Shown: piece by piece, positions 8,289-17,303 of the stretch
How positions within the stretch are numbered: position 1 is the stretch's first letter
Layout of the letters: every line of letters begins with the position of its first letter
Assembly (NCBI GenBank): GCA_032586195.1
Contig: JAWHQP010000001.1
Coordinates: 1 to 64,000, forward strand
Direction of reading: 5' to 3'
Length of the DNA stretch: 64,000 nucleotides
Source: JAWHQP01 sp032586195
Lineage (GTDB): Bacteria; Pseudomonadota; Gammaproteobacteria; Enterobacterales; Pasteurellaceae
The notes under the pieces: model-generated
What the model was told of the DNA's origin: nothing
The model's database searches: none
The model's input: only the letters and a program-made list of their open reading frames with translations
Position numbers and translations under genes: made by a program

Positions 8289-8990
8289 ATGAAATTCAGA
8301 ACATTACTCACTGTGAGCTTGCTGATGTTGTCAACTAACTTATTCGCTCAACCTATTTTCAATCTCTTTGAATTAGGCGTAAAAAACGAAAGCCGCTATA
8401 ACCGAATCGGGGCAAAAAATATCGAACAATCCCTTGCCGCTGAGCAAGGGACGCTGGCGATGTATTCGGTGCGGAAAGCGGATGATGGCCTGCATTATAT
8501 GGTGGAAATTTATGCGGACGAGCAGGCGTATCAAATCCATTTGCAGTCGCCTCAATATAAGGCGTTTTTAAATGCCGCGCCTGAAATTCTGACCGATCAT
8601 AAACTTAAAATTGCCCTTAATCCGCAGTTTTTAGGCGATAAAAAAATCATACCCACCGCAGAGACGATCACCAATCTCGTGATGGTGGACGTGAAACCCG
8701 AATTTGCGGGCGCTTTCAAAAAAATCGTGACGGAAGAAATGCGGCAATCCCTTGCCGTTGAGCCAAATGTACTTGCAATGTATGCCGCAACCGTCGCGGA
8801 CAATCCGAACCGTTGGATGTTTTTTGAGATTTACACAAACGACAAAGCCTACCGGCTCCATCGCCAAACACCGCACTTTCAGGCGTATTTAATCAATACG
8901 GCTCAGATGTCGGCGGATAAACGGTTTATTGCGGTAGAGCCTGTTATGCTGAAGAATAAAGGCAATCTTAATTTTTTATTCAATAACTGA
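8289..8990 (+). CDS. Exported protein with two antibiotic-biosynthesis-monooxygenase (ABM) domains
   Basis: 233 residues. Residues 1-20 form a signal peptide ending at LFA. Two similar ~95-residue units follow. Each carries the ABM-type pattern: a basic/aromatic start, then SLAAEQGTLAMYS or SLAVEPNVLAMYA, then VEIYAD or FEIYTN with a following xAYxxHxQxPxF/YxAF/YL stretch. The duplication is visible by eye. ABM domains are small ferredoxin-like folds in quinol monooxygenases and haem-degrading enzymes. The reaction here is not known. Export to the periplasm is unusual for this fold. Last gene of the cupin-CMD-SDR-ABM run. Confidence 0.75.
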   Translation: MKFRTLLTVSLLMLSTNLFAQPIFNLFELGVKNESRYNRIGAKNIEQSLAAEQGTLAMYSVRKADDGLHYMVEIYADEQAYQIHLQSPQYKAFLNAAPEILTDHKLKIALNPQFLGDKKIIPTAETITNLVMVDVKPEFAGAFKKIVTEEMRQSLAVEPNVLAMYAATVADNPNRWMFFEIYTNDKAYRLHRQTPHFQAYLINTAQMSADKRFIAVEPVMLKNKGNLNFLFNN

Positions 8991-9030
8991 AGTTTTTCCG
9001 TTTTGAATTGGAAATGCCGTTGTGTTATTT

Positions 9031-10014
9031 TTATTCTTCGATAAAACCTAACGCGGTCTGCACTACTTCAATGCCAGCATTCGGTTTATGGGCATTTTCG
9101 CTCAGATAACGTCGCCATTGTTTGGCGCCTTGACAATGGTGGAAGGCACCGAGCATATGGCGTACCACATGATTTAACGCCAGCCCCCGGCTGAGATGAT
9201 TCTCAATATAAGGGAACATAGCCTCCACCGCCTGACGCGGGGTGACGACAGGCGCGTTCGCGTTAAACAGTGCCTGATCGATTCGCCCCAACAGAGCGGG
9301 ATTCTGGTAGGCCTCGCGCCCGACCATTACGCCGTCCACATATTGCAAATGGGTTTTCATTTCCGCAATGGTTTTAATGCCGCCGTTAATGCTGATCCGA
9401 AGCTCGGGGAAATCCCGTTTAAGCCGATATACCCGTTCATAATCCAGCGGTGGAATTTCACGGTTTTCCTTCGGACTCAGGCCGGAAAGCCACGCCTTAC
9501 GGGCATGAATGATAAACTGCCGACAACCCGCCTGCTTCACCTTTGAAATAAAATCACAGAGAAATTCATAGCTATCCGATTCATCAATACCGATACGCGT
9601 TTTCACCGTCACCGGAATGTTTACTACGGCCTGCATTTTTGCCACGCACGCGGCCACCAGATCCGCCTCAGCCATCAGGCAGGCGCCGAATTTGCCGTTC
9701 TGCACCCGATCGGACGGGCAGCCTACGTTCAGATTGATTTCCCGATAGCCCCGCTGTTCCGCCAGCTTAGCGCAATGTTGTAATTGTTCGGGGTCGCTGC
9801 CGCCCAGCTGTAACGCCACGGGATTTTCCGCCGAATGAAAAGCGAGATGATCATATTTGGCGTGGATAATGGCGGGTGCCGTCACCATTTCCGTGTACAG
9901 CAGGGCGTACTTGCTGAACTGACGGTGAAAATAACGGCAATGGCGTGTAGTCCAGTCCAGCATAGGGGCGACGGAAAAACGTCCGAGGTAAAAGTGCGGT
10001 GTCTTATTTGTCAT
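9031..10014 (-). CDS. dusA: tRNA-dihydrouridine(20/20a) synthase
   Basis: 327 residues, the usual DusA length. This FMN enzyme reduces U20/U20a in the tRNA D-loop using NADPH. The sequence closely follows E. coli DusA: RFSVAPMLDWTTRHCRYF at the start, LQLGGSDP, NLNVGCPSDRVQNGKFGACL with the catalytic Cys in FGAC, VTVKTRIGID, IIHARKAWLSGLSPKENRE, and SINGGI...DGVMVGREAYQNP. These distinguish it from DusB and DusC. Its start overlaps the end of the upstream ClC gene by 11 bases, so the two are co-transcribed. Cytoplasmic. Confidence 0.95.
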   Translation of the reverse strand: MTNKTPHFYLGRFSVAPMLDWTTRHCRYFHRQFSKYALLYTEMVTAPAIIHAKYDHLAFHSAENPVALQLGGSDPEQLQHCAKLAEQRGYREINLNVGCPSDRVQNGKFGACLMAEADLVAACVAKMQAVVNIPVTVKTRIGIDESDSYEFLCDFISKVKQAGCRQFIIHARKAWLSGLSPKENREIPPLDYERVYRLKRDFPELRISINGGIKTIAEMKTHLQYVDGVMVGREAYQNPALLGRIDQALFNANAPVVTPRQAVEAMFPYIENHLSRGLALNHVVRHMLGAFHHCQGAKQWRRYLSENAHKPNAGIEVVQTALGFIEE

Positions 10015-11389
10015 TTTTTATATCTGTATTGGGTTTAAATTCTTCCTGAATACGCTGACGAAAACGCCCCGCCGCAAGATGGTAGAACGGTTTCGGGTTA
10101 ATCTGGCGTGATATGAAAGTCGCTACGATACAGCCGATTAGCGACCAGATCAAGACCGGCTGGCTGCCAGTCATTTCCATTACCACCACGCTGGAGCTGA
10201 CCGGGGATTGCGTGGCCGCCGCGAGAAAGGCGGACATGCATAACAACACGATTAATCTTGGATCGACCAAGCTCTCGGCAAAGCCGGCGATATGGGAACC
10301 GATGCCCGCTCCGACGGTTAAGCTCGGAGTGAAAATACCGCCCGCAATGCCCGTCCAGTAGGTGGTGACTGTGGCGAATAATTTGGCAATACCCGTTTCG
10401 TGCGGCTGAAGAATATTGCCGTCGAGGGCATCCGTTACCACTTTATAGCCCGTGCCGTAAGTCTGACCGTTGGTATAAGTGCCGAGAGCGGCGAGGATTA
10501 GGCCCAAAATCAGAGCGAGATAGATGGGATGACGGCGTACCCAGCCGCGCCATTTTGCCGGGCAGCAGCCGGCGGCGCCCTTTGCCAGTAAGCGAGAGAA
10601 GATACCGCCGAAAATGCCGCAAATCACACCGCACATAATAACCCAGGCGTAGATATGCTGAGTGGTAACAGTCCCCTGATATTGCGGAAAGTAAGGGTTA
10701 TTACCCTGTATCGCCACCAAAATGAAACCCGAGGCCAATACGCCCATCAGTACCAACCGTCCCCAACGCAGTCCCATGCCGCGGCCTAATTCTTCAATGG
10801 CGAAAATGACCCCCGCCAGCGGTGCGTTAAATGCCGCCGCCAGGCCGCCGCCGGCACCCGCGGCGATAAGTTCATTGGCGCTTAAACCCTTGAAGGCAAA
10901 ATTATGCTTACGGCAGAAATTACCCCACGCCAGCATTACCGCCGCGCCTACCTGTACCGAAGGCCCTTCACGTCCCACCGAAGCGCCGAACAGCATGGCT
11001 AAAAAGGTTAAGGGAATTTTCCACAGCGTTTGTCGGAATTCCAGCAGGCGGCTTTTATTTGCTCCATACGGCATGCTCATGGAAGCAATCACCTGCGGAA
11101 TACCGCTGCCGCTTACATAAGGGGTATATTTCGGGGTAAACCAGGCTAAGGCCGCCATTCCCAAGGGCATTATAAACCACACCGCCAGTGGATATTTTGC
11201 CGACCACTGCGCATTCCACATCAACCCCAACTCGGCCAAATGAGCAAAGCCGAGAGAAAATAGCGCCACCGAGGCGGCCCCGAGTAATAAGCAGGTGAAT
11301 TCCACGCTCTTACGGGAAAGGCGATGGGTCTGACGGATTTTTTTATGGATAAAATAACGGATTTTCGCTCTTGTAATTTGCATCTGCAT
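10004..11389 (-). CDS. ClC-family chloride channel / H+-Cl- exchanger
   Basis: 461 residues with many hydrophobic helices. The three ClC selectivity motifs are present: GSGIPQ, GREGPSVQ (its Glu is the gating glutamate) and GIFTPS. The pair EE in FAIEEL sits where the internal proton glutamate of E. coli ClcA lies, so proton-coupled exchange is possible. The E. coli enzyme helps in extreme acid resistance. Sequence fits a ClcA-like exchanger better than ClcB, but I leave the symbol open. Inner membrane. Upstream of dusA and divergent from ansB. Confidence 0.88.
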   Translation of the reverse strand: MQMQITRAKIRYFIHKKIRQTHRLSRKSVEFTCLLLGAASVALFSLGFAHLAELGLMWNAQWSAKYPLAVWFIMPLGMAALAWFTPKYTPYVSGSGIPQVIASMSMPYGANKSRLLEFRQTLWKIPLTFLAMLFGASVGREGPSVQVGAAVMLAWGNFCRKHNFAFKGLSANELIAAGAGGGLAAAFNAPLAGVIFAIEELGRGMGLRWGRLVLMGVLASGFILVAIQGNNPYFPQYQGTVTTQHIYAWVIMCGVICGIFGGIFSRLLAKGAAGCCPAKWRGWVRRHPIYLALILGLILAALGTYTNGQTYGTGYKVVTDALDGNILQPHETGIAKLFATVTTYWTGIAGGIFTPSLTVGAGIGSHIAGFAESLVDPRLIVLLCMSAFLAAATQSPVSSSVVVMEMTGSQPVLIWSLIGCIVATFISRQINPKPFYHLAAGRFRQRIQEEFKPNTDIKNDK

Positions 11390-11484
11390 AAAGGTTGACT
11401 GATAAATTTTTAGGGGAAATTATAACGTTAATCGGGTAAAGCTCATAGCCTAAACAAATATCGACAGACCATAATCTATTCTTT

Positions 11485-11500
11485 TGTGAAGCAGATCAAA
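11485..11500 (+). promoter_or_regulatory. Candidate CRP site upstream of ansB
   Basis: TGTGA-N6-TCAAA matches nine of ten bases of the CRP consensus and lies 86 bases before the ansB start. E. coli ansB is known to need CRP and FNR. No convincing FNR box was seen here. Confidence 0.5.
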
Positions 11501-11585
11501 AAGTTGAATATTCTGTTTTGCCCTCTCGGGCATTATGTACGATACTTCGGTTTGCAATTTTTTATCCGTTTCACAGGAGGAACAA

Positions 11586-12635
11586 ATGAAATTCAGTAAA
11601 TTAATGACATCCGTATTATTGGCTTTCGGCGTATCGGCGGCAAATGCGGCGGAACTGCCGAACGTTACCATTTTGGCGACGGGCGGTACCATCGCCGGCA
11701 GTGGTATCAGTTCCGTGGGCAGCGAGTATAAGGCGGGGCAGTTGACGGTACAGACGCTGATAGATGCTGTCCCCGAGATGAAAAATCTTGCCAATATTAC
11801 GGGTGAGCAAGTGGTGAATATCGGCTCGCAGGATATGAGTGATGAAGTATGGCTGAAATTGGCGAAGACGATCAACGCGCAATGCAAAAACACCGACGGT
11901 TTTGTGATCACGCATGGTACGGACACCATGGAAGAAACCGCATATTTCCTTGATTTAACGGTAAAATGCGACAAACCTGTGGTGCTGGTCGGCGCAATGC
12001 GTCCGGCGACGGAAAAGAGTGCGGACGGTCCGTTGAATTTATATAACGCGGTCGTGGTGGCAACGGATAAGAAATCGACAGGTCGCGGCGTGTTGGTCGC
12101 GATGAACGATAAGGTGCTGGGCGCCCGTGATGTGACCAAGATGAGTACGACGGCGGTGGAAACCTTCAATTCGCCGAATTTCGGGACATTAGGTTACATT
12201 CATAACAGTAAAGTGGATTATGAACGTTCGCCGGAAAGTAAACATACGGTCAACACACCGTTTAACGTGGATAAATTGGACGCTTTACCGAAAGTAGGCA
12301 TTGTGTATGCCTATTCCAACATGCCGACCGAGCCGCTGCAGGCGCTGCTTAATGCGGGGTATAAAGGTATCGTGACGGCCGGTGTGGGCAACGGTAATGT
12401 TAATCAGGCCAATACGGATTTGTTGGTTAACGCGGTGAAAAATGGCGTCGCAGTGGTACGTTCATCGCGTGTGCCGACCGGCTATACCACGTGTAACGGC
12501 GAAGTGGATGATGACACTTTGGGTTTTGCCGCCTCCGGTACATTAAATCCGCAGAAAGCCCGCGTGCTGCTGCAATTAGCCTTGACGCAAACTCACGATA
12601 TCAAACAAATCCAACGGTATTTTGAAGAGTTTTAG
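11586..12635 (+). CDS. ansB: Type II (periplasmic) L-asparaginase
   Basis: 349 residues. The start is set at the ATG preceded by CAGGAGG with five-base spacing. It opens a clean signal peptide, MKFSKLMTSVLLAFGVSAANA, cleaved before ELPNV. The enzyme hydrolyses asparagine to aspartate and ammonia in the periplasm. Catalytic motifs are ATGGTIAGSG (nucleophile Thr) near residue 32 and THGTDTMEETAY near 110. GAMRPATEKSADGP and the C-terminal SGTLNPQKARVLLQLAL are typical. Length matches E. coli AnsB (348). Anaerobic cells can turn the aspartate into fumarate for respiration. A candidate CRP site lies upstream. Confidence 0.95.
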   Translation: MKFSKLMTSVLLAFGVSAANAAELPNVTILATGGTIAGSGISSVGSEYKAGQLTVQTLIDAVPEMKNLANITGEQVVNIGSQDMSDEVWLKLAKTINAQCKNTDGFVITHGTDTMEETAYFLDLTVKCDKPVVLVGAMRPATEKSADGPLNLYNAVVVATDKKSTGRGVLVAMNDKVLGARDVTKMSTTAVETFNSPNFGTLGYIHNSKVDYERSPESKHTVNTPFNVDKLDALPKVGIVYAYSNMPTEPLQALLNAGYKGIVTAGVGNGNVNQANTDLLVNAVKNGVAVVRSSRVPTGYTTCNGEVDDDTLGFAASGTLNPQKARVLLQLALTQTHDIKQIQRYFEEF

Positions 12636-12732
12636 GCAAAAACGCTCGTTTTTATACGTAATCGTCGCACAGGATTGCTATACCTTCGGCGCCGTGGGCT
12701 TTACCGACGTTGAAAAACTAACGTTTTTGTAA

Positions 12733-12778
12733 CACCGCGCTTTCACTCGGATTAAAAAAACGAGGTGAAAGTGCGGTG
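12733..12778. terminator. USS-based hairpin between ansB and ureD
   Basis: CACCGCGCTTTCACTCG pairs with CGAGGTGAAAGTGCGGTG with one mismatch and one bulge across a ~10-base A-rich loop. It lies between converging genes and probably ends both. One arm is a perfect USS and the other has one changed base. Confidence 0.65.
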
Positions 12779-12794
12779 CTGTATTTTCGAGTTT

Positions 12795-13610
12795 TTATTC
12801 TGTCTTTAAAGTCTTTAAACATGAGCTTAATTGGGCGAACAGCCGCTGTATGCTGTCGGCGCGATGGGCAAGCACGCGCAGCATAAATCCGCCCTCATTG
12901 AGCAGAGAACAACCGATCAGCATATCCTCTGTTTGCGGCAAGCGGCTTTGTATCTGCGTTAAAACGGCTTTCATCTGCAGCGTGCTTTTCGCCGGACTGC
13001 AATACACCAAAGCACCTTGGTGCGAATAGTTTTCCATCTGACCAAGCGCGGTGAGGTCCGCCGTGGCAGGCCGCCACTGAATGCGATCCGACAGCAGTAG
13101 CCGTTGCTTGGCCTGATCGTAGATTTTCAGGTTTGAGGCAAAATGGCGGAAGGCAAAGCGCTCACCGTTCAGCACCCGCCCGATTGCTACAATCTCGCCG
13201 TAAATCAGCTCGGTCTGCGGAGCAAGATAAATCAGCGTGCTTTGCTTAAGGGCGGAATCTTTGTGCAACACCAGCGGATGCGGCAGATAAGACAATTTTG
13301 CGCTGTTCGCCAGGCGGATTTCACTGTGCTGATGGGCGTAATCGTCTCCGTGCATGGACTGCACCCGTGTGAACGCCTGGGTGGTGAGCGAAAGTGCGGT
13401 ATCCGCCGCCAGAGAAATCCGAATGTCAACCTTATCGCCCGCCAGTAAGCCGGGCGATGAAGACATTTGCATGGCATTCAAGCCGTTTTGCCACACATTA
13501 TCATAGACGGGCAGCGTCATCAGCTTGAAGGGCGGCGATACAAAATATTGGTCAAGTCGGGTTTTGCCTTGTGCCGTGCGTTTGGTGGATAAGATTAATC
13601 GGCTTTCCAT
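12795..13610 (-). CDS. ureD: Urease accessory protein UreD (UreH)
   Basis: 271 residues, normal for UreD. Family features are SSSPGLLAGDKVDIRISL near residue 51-68, LTTQAFTRVQ, LPHPLVLHKDSA and YGEIVAIGR. UreD is the scaffold that, with UreF and UreG, docks on apo-urease so that CO2 and nickel reach the active site. Last gene of the leftward urease operon, 5 bases after ureG. Cytoplasmic. Confidence 0.93.
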   Translation of the reverse strand: MESRLILSTKRTAQGKTRLDQYFVSPPFKLMTLPVYDNVWQNGLNAMQMSSSPGLLAGDKVDIRISLAADTALSLTTQAFTRVQSMHGDDYAHQHSEIRLANSAKLSYLPHPLVLHKDSALKQSTLIYLAPQTELIYGEIVAIGRVLNGERFAFRHFASNLKIYDQAKQRLLLSDRIQWRPATADLTALGQMENYSHQGALVYCSPAKSTLQMKAVLTQIQSRLPQTEDMLIGCSLLNEGGFMLRVLAHRADSIQRLFAQLSSCLKTLKTE

Positions 13611-13615
13611 CGTCC

Positions 13616-14251
13616 TTATCTCACCAATGCCGCAGGATCGTCCATAGGTTTCAGCAGGGCATATTTTTCGATCCAGCCGATAACGCCGTCGAGATGTTCA
13701 TTTTTCATTAAATTGGTGAAAATAAACGGCTGACCGTTGCGCATACGGCGTGCGTCGCGTTCCATTACACCCAGATCCGCCCCCACAAACGGAGCGAGAT
13801 CGGTTTTATTGATCACCAGCAAATCGGAGCGGGTAATGCCCGGCCCGCCTTTGCGCGGGATCTTTTCACCTTCCGCCACATCGATCACGAAAATCGTCAC
13901 ATCCGCCAAATCGGGGCTGAACGTGGCGGAGAGGTTATCGCCGCCCGATTCGATAAACACGATTTCCAGATCTGGAAAACGCGCCACCATTTCGTCCACC
14001 GCTTCAAGATTCATGGAGGCGTCTTCACGAATCGCGGTGTGCGGACAGCCGCCGGTTTCCACTCCCATAATGCGTTCCGGCGGTAACAAACTGTTTTTGG
14101 TTAAAAATTCCGCATCTTCCCGGGTGTAAATGTCGTTAGTAATTACGGCAACGCTGTATTTGTCGGCGATAGCACGGGTTAGACGCTCAATTAGCGCGGT
14201 TTTCCCTGCCCCCACAGGGCCAGCGATCCCGATTTTGATATAATTACGCAT
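13616..14251 (-). CDS. ureG: Urease accessory GTPase UreG
   Basis: 211 residues. The SIMIBI-class GTPase has a P-loop GPVGAGKT at 11-18, followed by NDIYTREDAEFL, VETGGCPHTAIREDAS (the CPH nickel-binding motif), ESGGDNLSATFSP and the guanine-specific NKTD. It supplies energy and nickel for urease activation and takes nickel from UreE. Tightly followed by ureD and preceded by ureF with a 63-base gap. Cytoplasmic. Confidence 0.96.
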   Translation of the reverse strand: MRNYIKIGIAGPVGAGKTALIERLTRAIADKYSVAVITNDIYTREDAEFLTKNSLLPPERIMGVETGGCPHTAIREDASMNLEAVDEMVARFPDLEIVFIESGGDNLSATFSPDLADVTIFVIDVAEGEKIPRKGGPGITRSDLLVINKTDLAPFVGADLGVMERDARRMRNGQPFIFTNLMKNEHLDGVIGWIEKYALLKPMDDPAALVR

Positions 14252-14314
14252 TTTGTTTTCCTTTTTAAAATCTCTCGTTACTTTCTTTTTTATTATTAAA
14301 CCGGAGTAAGGCGA

Positions 14315-15022
14315 TTAACTCATATAAAGCCGGGTATAAAGCCGTTCATGCTGCATGGAACGGATGTCATTTGCCAAGGTTGCGGCGCCGAGCCAGTCGG
14401 GGTCGGGATCTAGGCTTTTCAGCACCGCACTTTCAATCGAACGGCGTAGCTCGAACAGGATATCCTGCCCGTCCATTTGACTGAGCGGAATCAGTTTCAC
14501 TCCATTGGTGATGGCTCCGACCACGGCATTGTAATAGAACGCACACAGGCTGTCCGCTTTGGATAAATCCGTCGCCTGTGCCACCATGGCAAACACGATG
14601 GGGTAAAATCCCTTGCATTGCCGGGCGGTGATTGCCTGTTGAAAGCCGCTCAATAACGGATGCCGTTCATAGCGGGTAAAAATTTTCAGCAGTCGCACGC
14701 CAAGCTTGTAGCTGCCCTCGCGGCTTTCACGGGCGATTTTGGTGGCGGCAAGTTCCTGATCCAGCGCTATAAGACGGGTCAAATCCTGATGGTGCATTGC
14801 CTCAAACGCCAGCGATAAATAGGCGCCGTCATTGTAGATCCAGTTTTGCAACAGCTGGGTTTGCACGTATCGCTCCAGACTGTCTTTACTGTTCACTATG
14901 CCTTGCTGCACAAAGGTTTCCAGTCCGTTGGAATGGTTGAAAGCACCGATGGGCAGCGTCGGATCCACCAAATGCAGCAAGGATCCGAGCCGGCTTAAGG
15001 ATGAGATTAATGTTTGTGCCAA
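14315..15022 (-). CDS. ureF: Urease accessory protein UreF
   Basis: 235 residues, all-helical family. LLHLVDPTLPIGAFNHSNGLETFVQ is split by conserved positions at ~16-35, and the C-terminal MQHERLYTRLYMS fits the family end. UreF bridges UreD and UreG in the activation complex. Its start overlaps the ureE stop by 16 bases, implying coupled translation. A USS inside the gene encodes the residues ESAVLK. Cytoplasmic. Confidence 0.92.
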   Translation of the reverse strand: MAQTLISSLSRLGSLLHLVDPTLPIGAFNHSNGLETFVQQGIVNSKDSLERYVQTQLLQNWIYNDGAYLSLAFEAMHHQDLTRLIALDQELAATKIARESREGSYKLGVRLLKIFTRYERHPLLSGFQQAITARQCKGFYPIVFAMVAQATDLSKADSLCAFYYNAVVGAITNGVKLIPLSQMDGQDILFELRRSIESAVLKSLDPDPDWLGAATLANDIRSMQHERLYTRLYMS

Positions 15023-15564
15023 GTTCCGTCTCCGTGGTGATGATAGCCGTGATCATCGTGACTGTGGGAATGCCGGTGATTCACGCCTTGAGCGGAATTT
15101 GCCCGCAGAGCGTCGGTTAAACGGCGTTGTTCCCGATGCGGGTTAAAACCGGCGGCGGCAAGCCATTCAAACATCGGTTTATCATAGGTCAGCAGTAGCT
15201 CGTCACCGTCCAGAAAGAGCGGCGAGTGCTTATTGCCGATTTCATAACAGGCGCGAGCCATATCAGGCAAGGTTTTGGGTGATAGCACGATGGTGTCCGA
15301 GGGCAGAATCTCGATAACCAGCACCAATTTATTGCTGATAAAAACCACGTCATTGTGTTTTAAACGGGAGCCTTCCTTTAACAGGCGAAAGGCGACTTCA
15401 TGCCCGTTGCGGCTGGCTTTACGCAGGATATTACGATCCGCTTCGTACCATTGCAGGGCAATGTAATCAACGGACTGATCGCTGATCCTGCCCGCTTGCT
15501 TCAGTTTATCAAAATTGCCGATAACCTCTTGGATAATCGGCAGAATAGGGTTGGTGATTTGCAT
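15007..15564 (-). CDS. ureE: Urease nickel metallochaperone UreE
   Basis: 185 residues. The N-terminal peptide-binding domain and central metal-binding domain end in a histidine-rich tail (about residues 160-185, with eleven His including HRHSHSHDDHGYHHHGDG). That tail stores or hands over nickel to UreG, as in Klebsiella UreE. It is the first accessory gene after the inserted tannase-like gene. Cytoplasmic. Confidence 0.93.
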   Translation of the reverse strand: MQITNPILPIIQEVIGNFDKLKQAGRISDQSVDYIALQWYEADRNILRKASRNGHEVAFRLLKEGSRLKHNDVVFISNKLVLVIEILPSDTIVLSPKTLPDMARACYEIGNKHSPLFLDGDELLLTYDKPMFEWLAAAGFNPHREQRRLTDALRANSAQGVNHRHSHSHDDHGYHHHGDGTWHKH

Positions 15565-15603
15565 AATTTTCTCTTAAAAGCGCGGTGTTAAAAATGCGAG
15601 TTT

Positions 15604-17202
15604 TTACTTACAGACAAAACTTTCCGCTTTGTTCTGATCACCCTGTGTATAGGTTGCCACTTTCGGATAAGCACAGAGCGGCATTGAACGGGCGGGGAAG
15701 GATTTTCCCGTCGCGATAAGCCGTTCCGGCGCCTCGCCCTTATCCGTCCAGTTTTCCAGTGCGGTGAGCGGATCAAAATTGTCCGTTGCCGGGCCGCCGC
15801 CGCAGTGATTCATGCCGGGCACCATAAATAAGCGGGCAAATTCACCGCTGTTTGGATTATCGGCTTGTAATTGTCGGAACCAATTGCGTAGATCAAGGGC
15901 GGAAAAGACGGGATCAGATACGCCTTCTATGATAATCAATTTACCGCCGCGGGCGTTGAACGTACTGTAATCAGTGGAAACCGCGTCATACATCGCCGCC
16001 ATTTGAGCGGTTTTGACGACATCTTTATCCCAATTGAATTTACTTAAATCAAATTGCGGCTGATACGGGGTCATAAATAAATGATTCACCGAGCTCATCG
16101 CCATGGTGGCAAACGCGGAATTCGGTTCCGCGGTTTGCGAATTGCCCAGTTTCCACGCCCGCCAGCCTTTCGCCGCGATACCGGTGTCAAACGGGAAACC
16201 GGTATAAATCGCTTCACCCTTGCTGTTTTTCGGGCCGCCGAATACCGCTTTGATCAACGCCAGTTTTTCTTTACCCAGGGCTTTTTTCAATGAATCCGGA
16301 TTAAAATCGCATTTTTCCCATGCGTTGATAATGCCGTCCGCCAGACCGTCTTTCGCATCACATTTTTTCAGCACGGCTTTTACGATAGTATCGAAATCCT
16401 TTTGACTTAATGCGTCGGCCAGAATTTTGTCTCCTTGCCCATTACTTGGCGCCGCCGCGTTGTAATGGTTGGTTTCCCATACCGCGTTTAAGGCGGCGCG
16501 GGAGAGACGGAAACCGGGATTGCCCACCATGACACCGTCGAATTCCGTCGGATAACGCTGAGCCGCGATTAAGGCGGAACGTCCGCCGTTGGAACAGCCC
16601 ATAAAATAGCTTTTGCTTGGTTTTTTCGCGTAAACTTGAGCGATAATTTGTTTGGCTACACCGGTGACCTTGCCGATAGCGGCGTAGGATAAGTCGATGC
16701 GGGCCTGCTGATCTTCCGCGAACGTTGCGTCGCGACCGCTATGCCCGGAGTCCGTTGACACCACCGCATAACCGCGTTGCAGCGCCGGTGTTGCGGTGGA
16801 TGAGCGGATTGGAATACTGCCGATGGCGGCTCCCACGAAACCGTCCATGCCGCCACCGCCTTGGAACAGGAATTTGTTATTCCAGTTCTCCGGTAAACGG
16901 AGTTGGAATTGCGAACCGTAATGACGGCTGTTTACTCCCGTGCGGGAATCAATCTCACCTTCCACCAGACAATGCGGAATAAGTTTTTCGTCTGTGCCGG
17001 ATGCGCCGGATAACGCCGCCGCAGCGTCACTATCAACCGAACCGTCTTTGATGAAATCCGCCCGGGTAATGACGGTATTATAGATATTGGTATTACGCAG
17101 CGCTTCGCATTGTTGGATAAAATTCTGTTCGGTATTGTTATCGGCAACCGCGCTATTGGCGAGAGCGATGCCGATGAATAATGATAATGGGGTGAATTTC
17201 AT
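15604..17202 (-). CDS. Secreted tannase/feruloyl esterase family protein
   Basis: 532 residues with signal peptide MKFTPLSLFIGIALANSAVA. The catalytic CS-D-HC set of the tannase/feruloyl esterase family is complete: C203-S204 in GCSNGGR, D430 in GVSDP, and H466-C467 in MNHCGGG. The Ser is the nucleophile and the two Cys form the usual disulphide beside the triad. A lid-type calcium motif, DAKDGLADG, is near 282-290. Such enzymes cleave esters of gallic or hydroxycinnamic acids from plant phenolics, but the substrate here is unknown. It sits inside the urease operon between ureC and ureE, same strand, which is not the standard order. Likely periplasmic or exported. Confidence 0.88.
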   Translation of the reverse strand: MKFTPLSLFIGIALANSAVADNNTEQNFIQQCEALRNTNIYNTVITRADFIKDGSVDSDAAAALSGASGTDEKLIPHCLVEGEIDSRTGVNSRHYGSQFQLRLPENWNNKFLFQGGGGMDGFVGAAIGSIPIRSSTATPALQRGYAVVSTDSGHSGRDATFAEDQQARIDLSYAAIGKVTGVAKQIIAQVYAKKPSKSYFMGCSNGGRSALIAAQRYPTEFDGVMVGNPGFRLSRAALNAVWETNHYNAAAPSNGQGDKILADALSQKDFDTIVKAVLKKCDAKDGLADGIINAWEKCDFNPDSLKKALGKEKLALIKAVFGGPKNSKGEAIYTGFPFDTGIAAKGWRAWKLGNSQTAEPNSAFATMAMSSVNHLFMTPYQPQFDLSKFNWDKDVVKTAQMAAMYDAVSTDYSTFNARGGKLIIIEGVSDPVFSALDLRNWFRQLQADNPNSGEFARLFMVPGMNHCGGGPATDNFDPLTALENWTDKGEAPERLIATGKSFPARSMPLCAYPKVATYTQGDQNKAESFVCK

Positions 17203-17303
17203 ATTATTTTCCTTGTTGAAGTTGACATAACGTGTTCATTGCCTGCGCGCGCCGATGATATGCGCCGGTAAAGTGCGGTGCTGTATTAGCGAGTTTCGGC
17301 ATT

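Noticed and set aside
10722..11120. A 132-codon frame opposite the ClC gene
   Set aside because: It is antisense to the selectivity-filter motifs and is Pro/Ala-rich shadow sequence.
11450..12169. A 239-codon open frame opposite ansB
   Set aside because: It lies entirely antisense to a well-supported asparaginase and its upstream region, has no family resemblance and has shadow-like composition.
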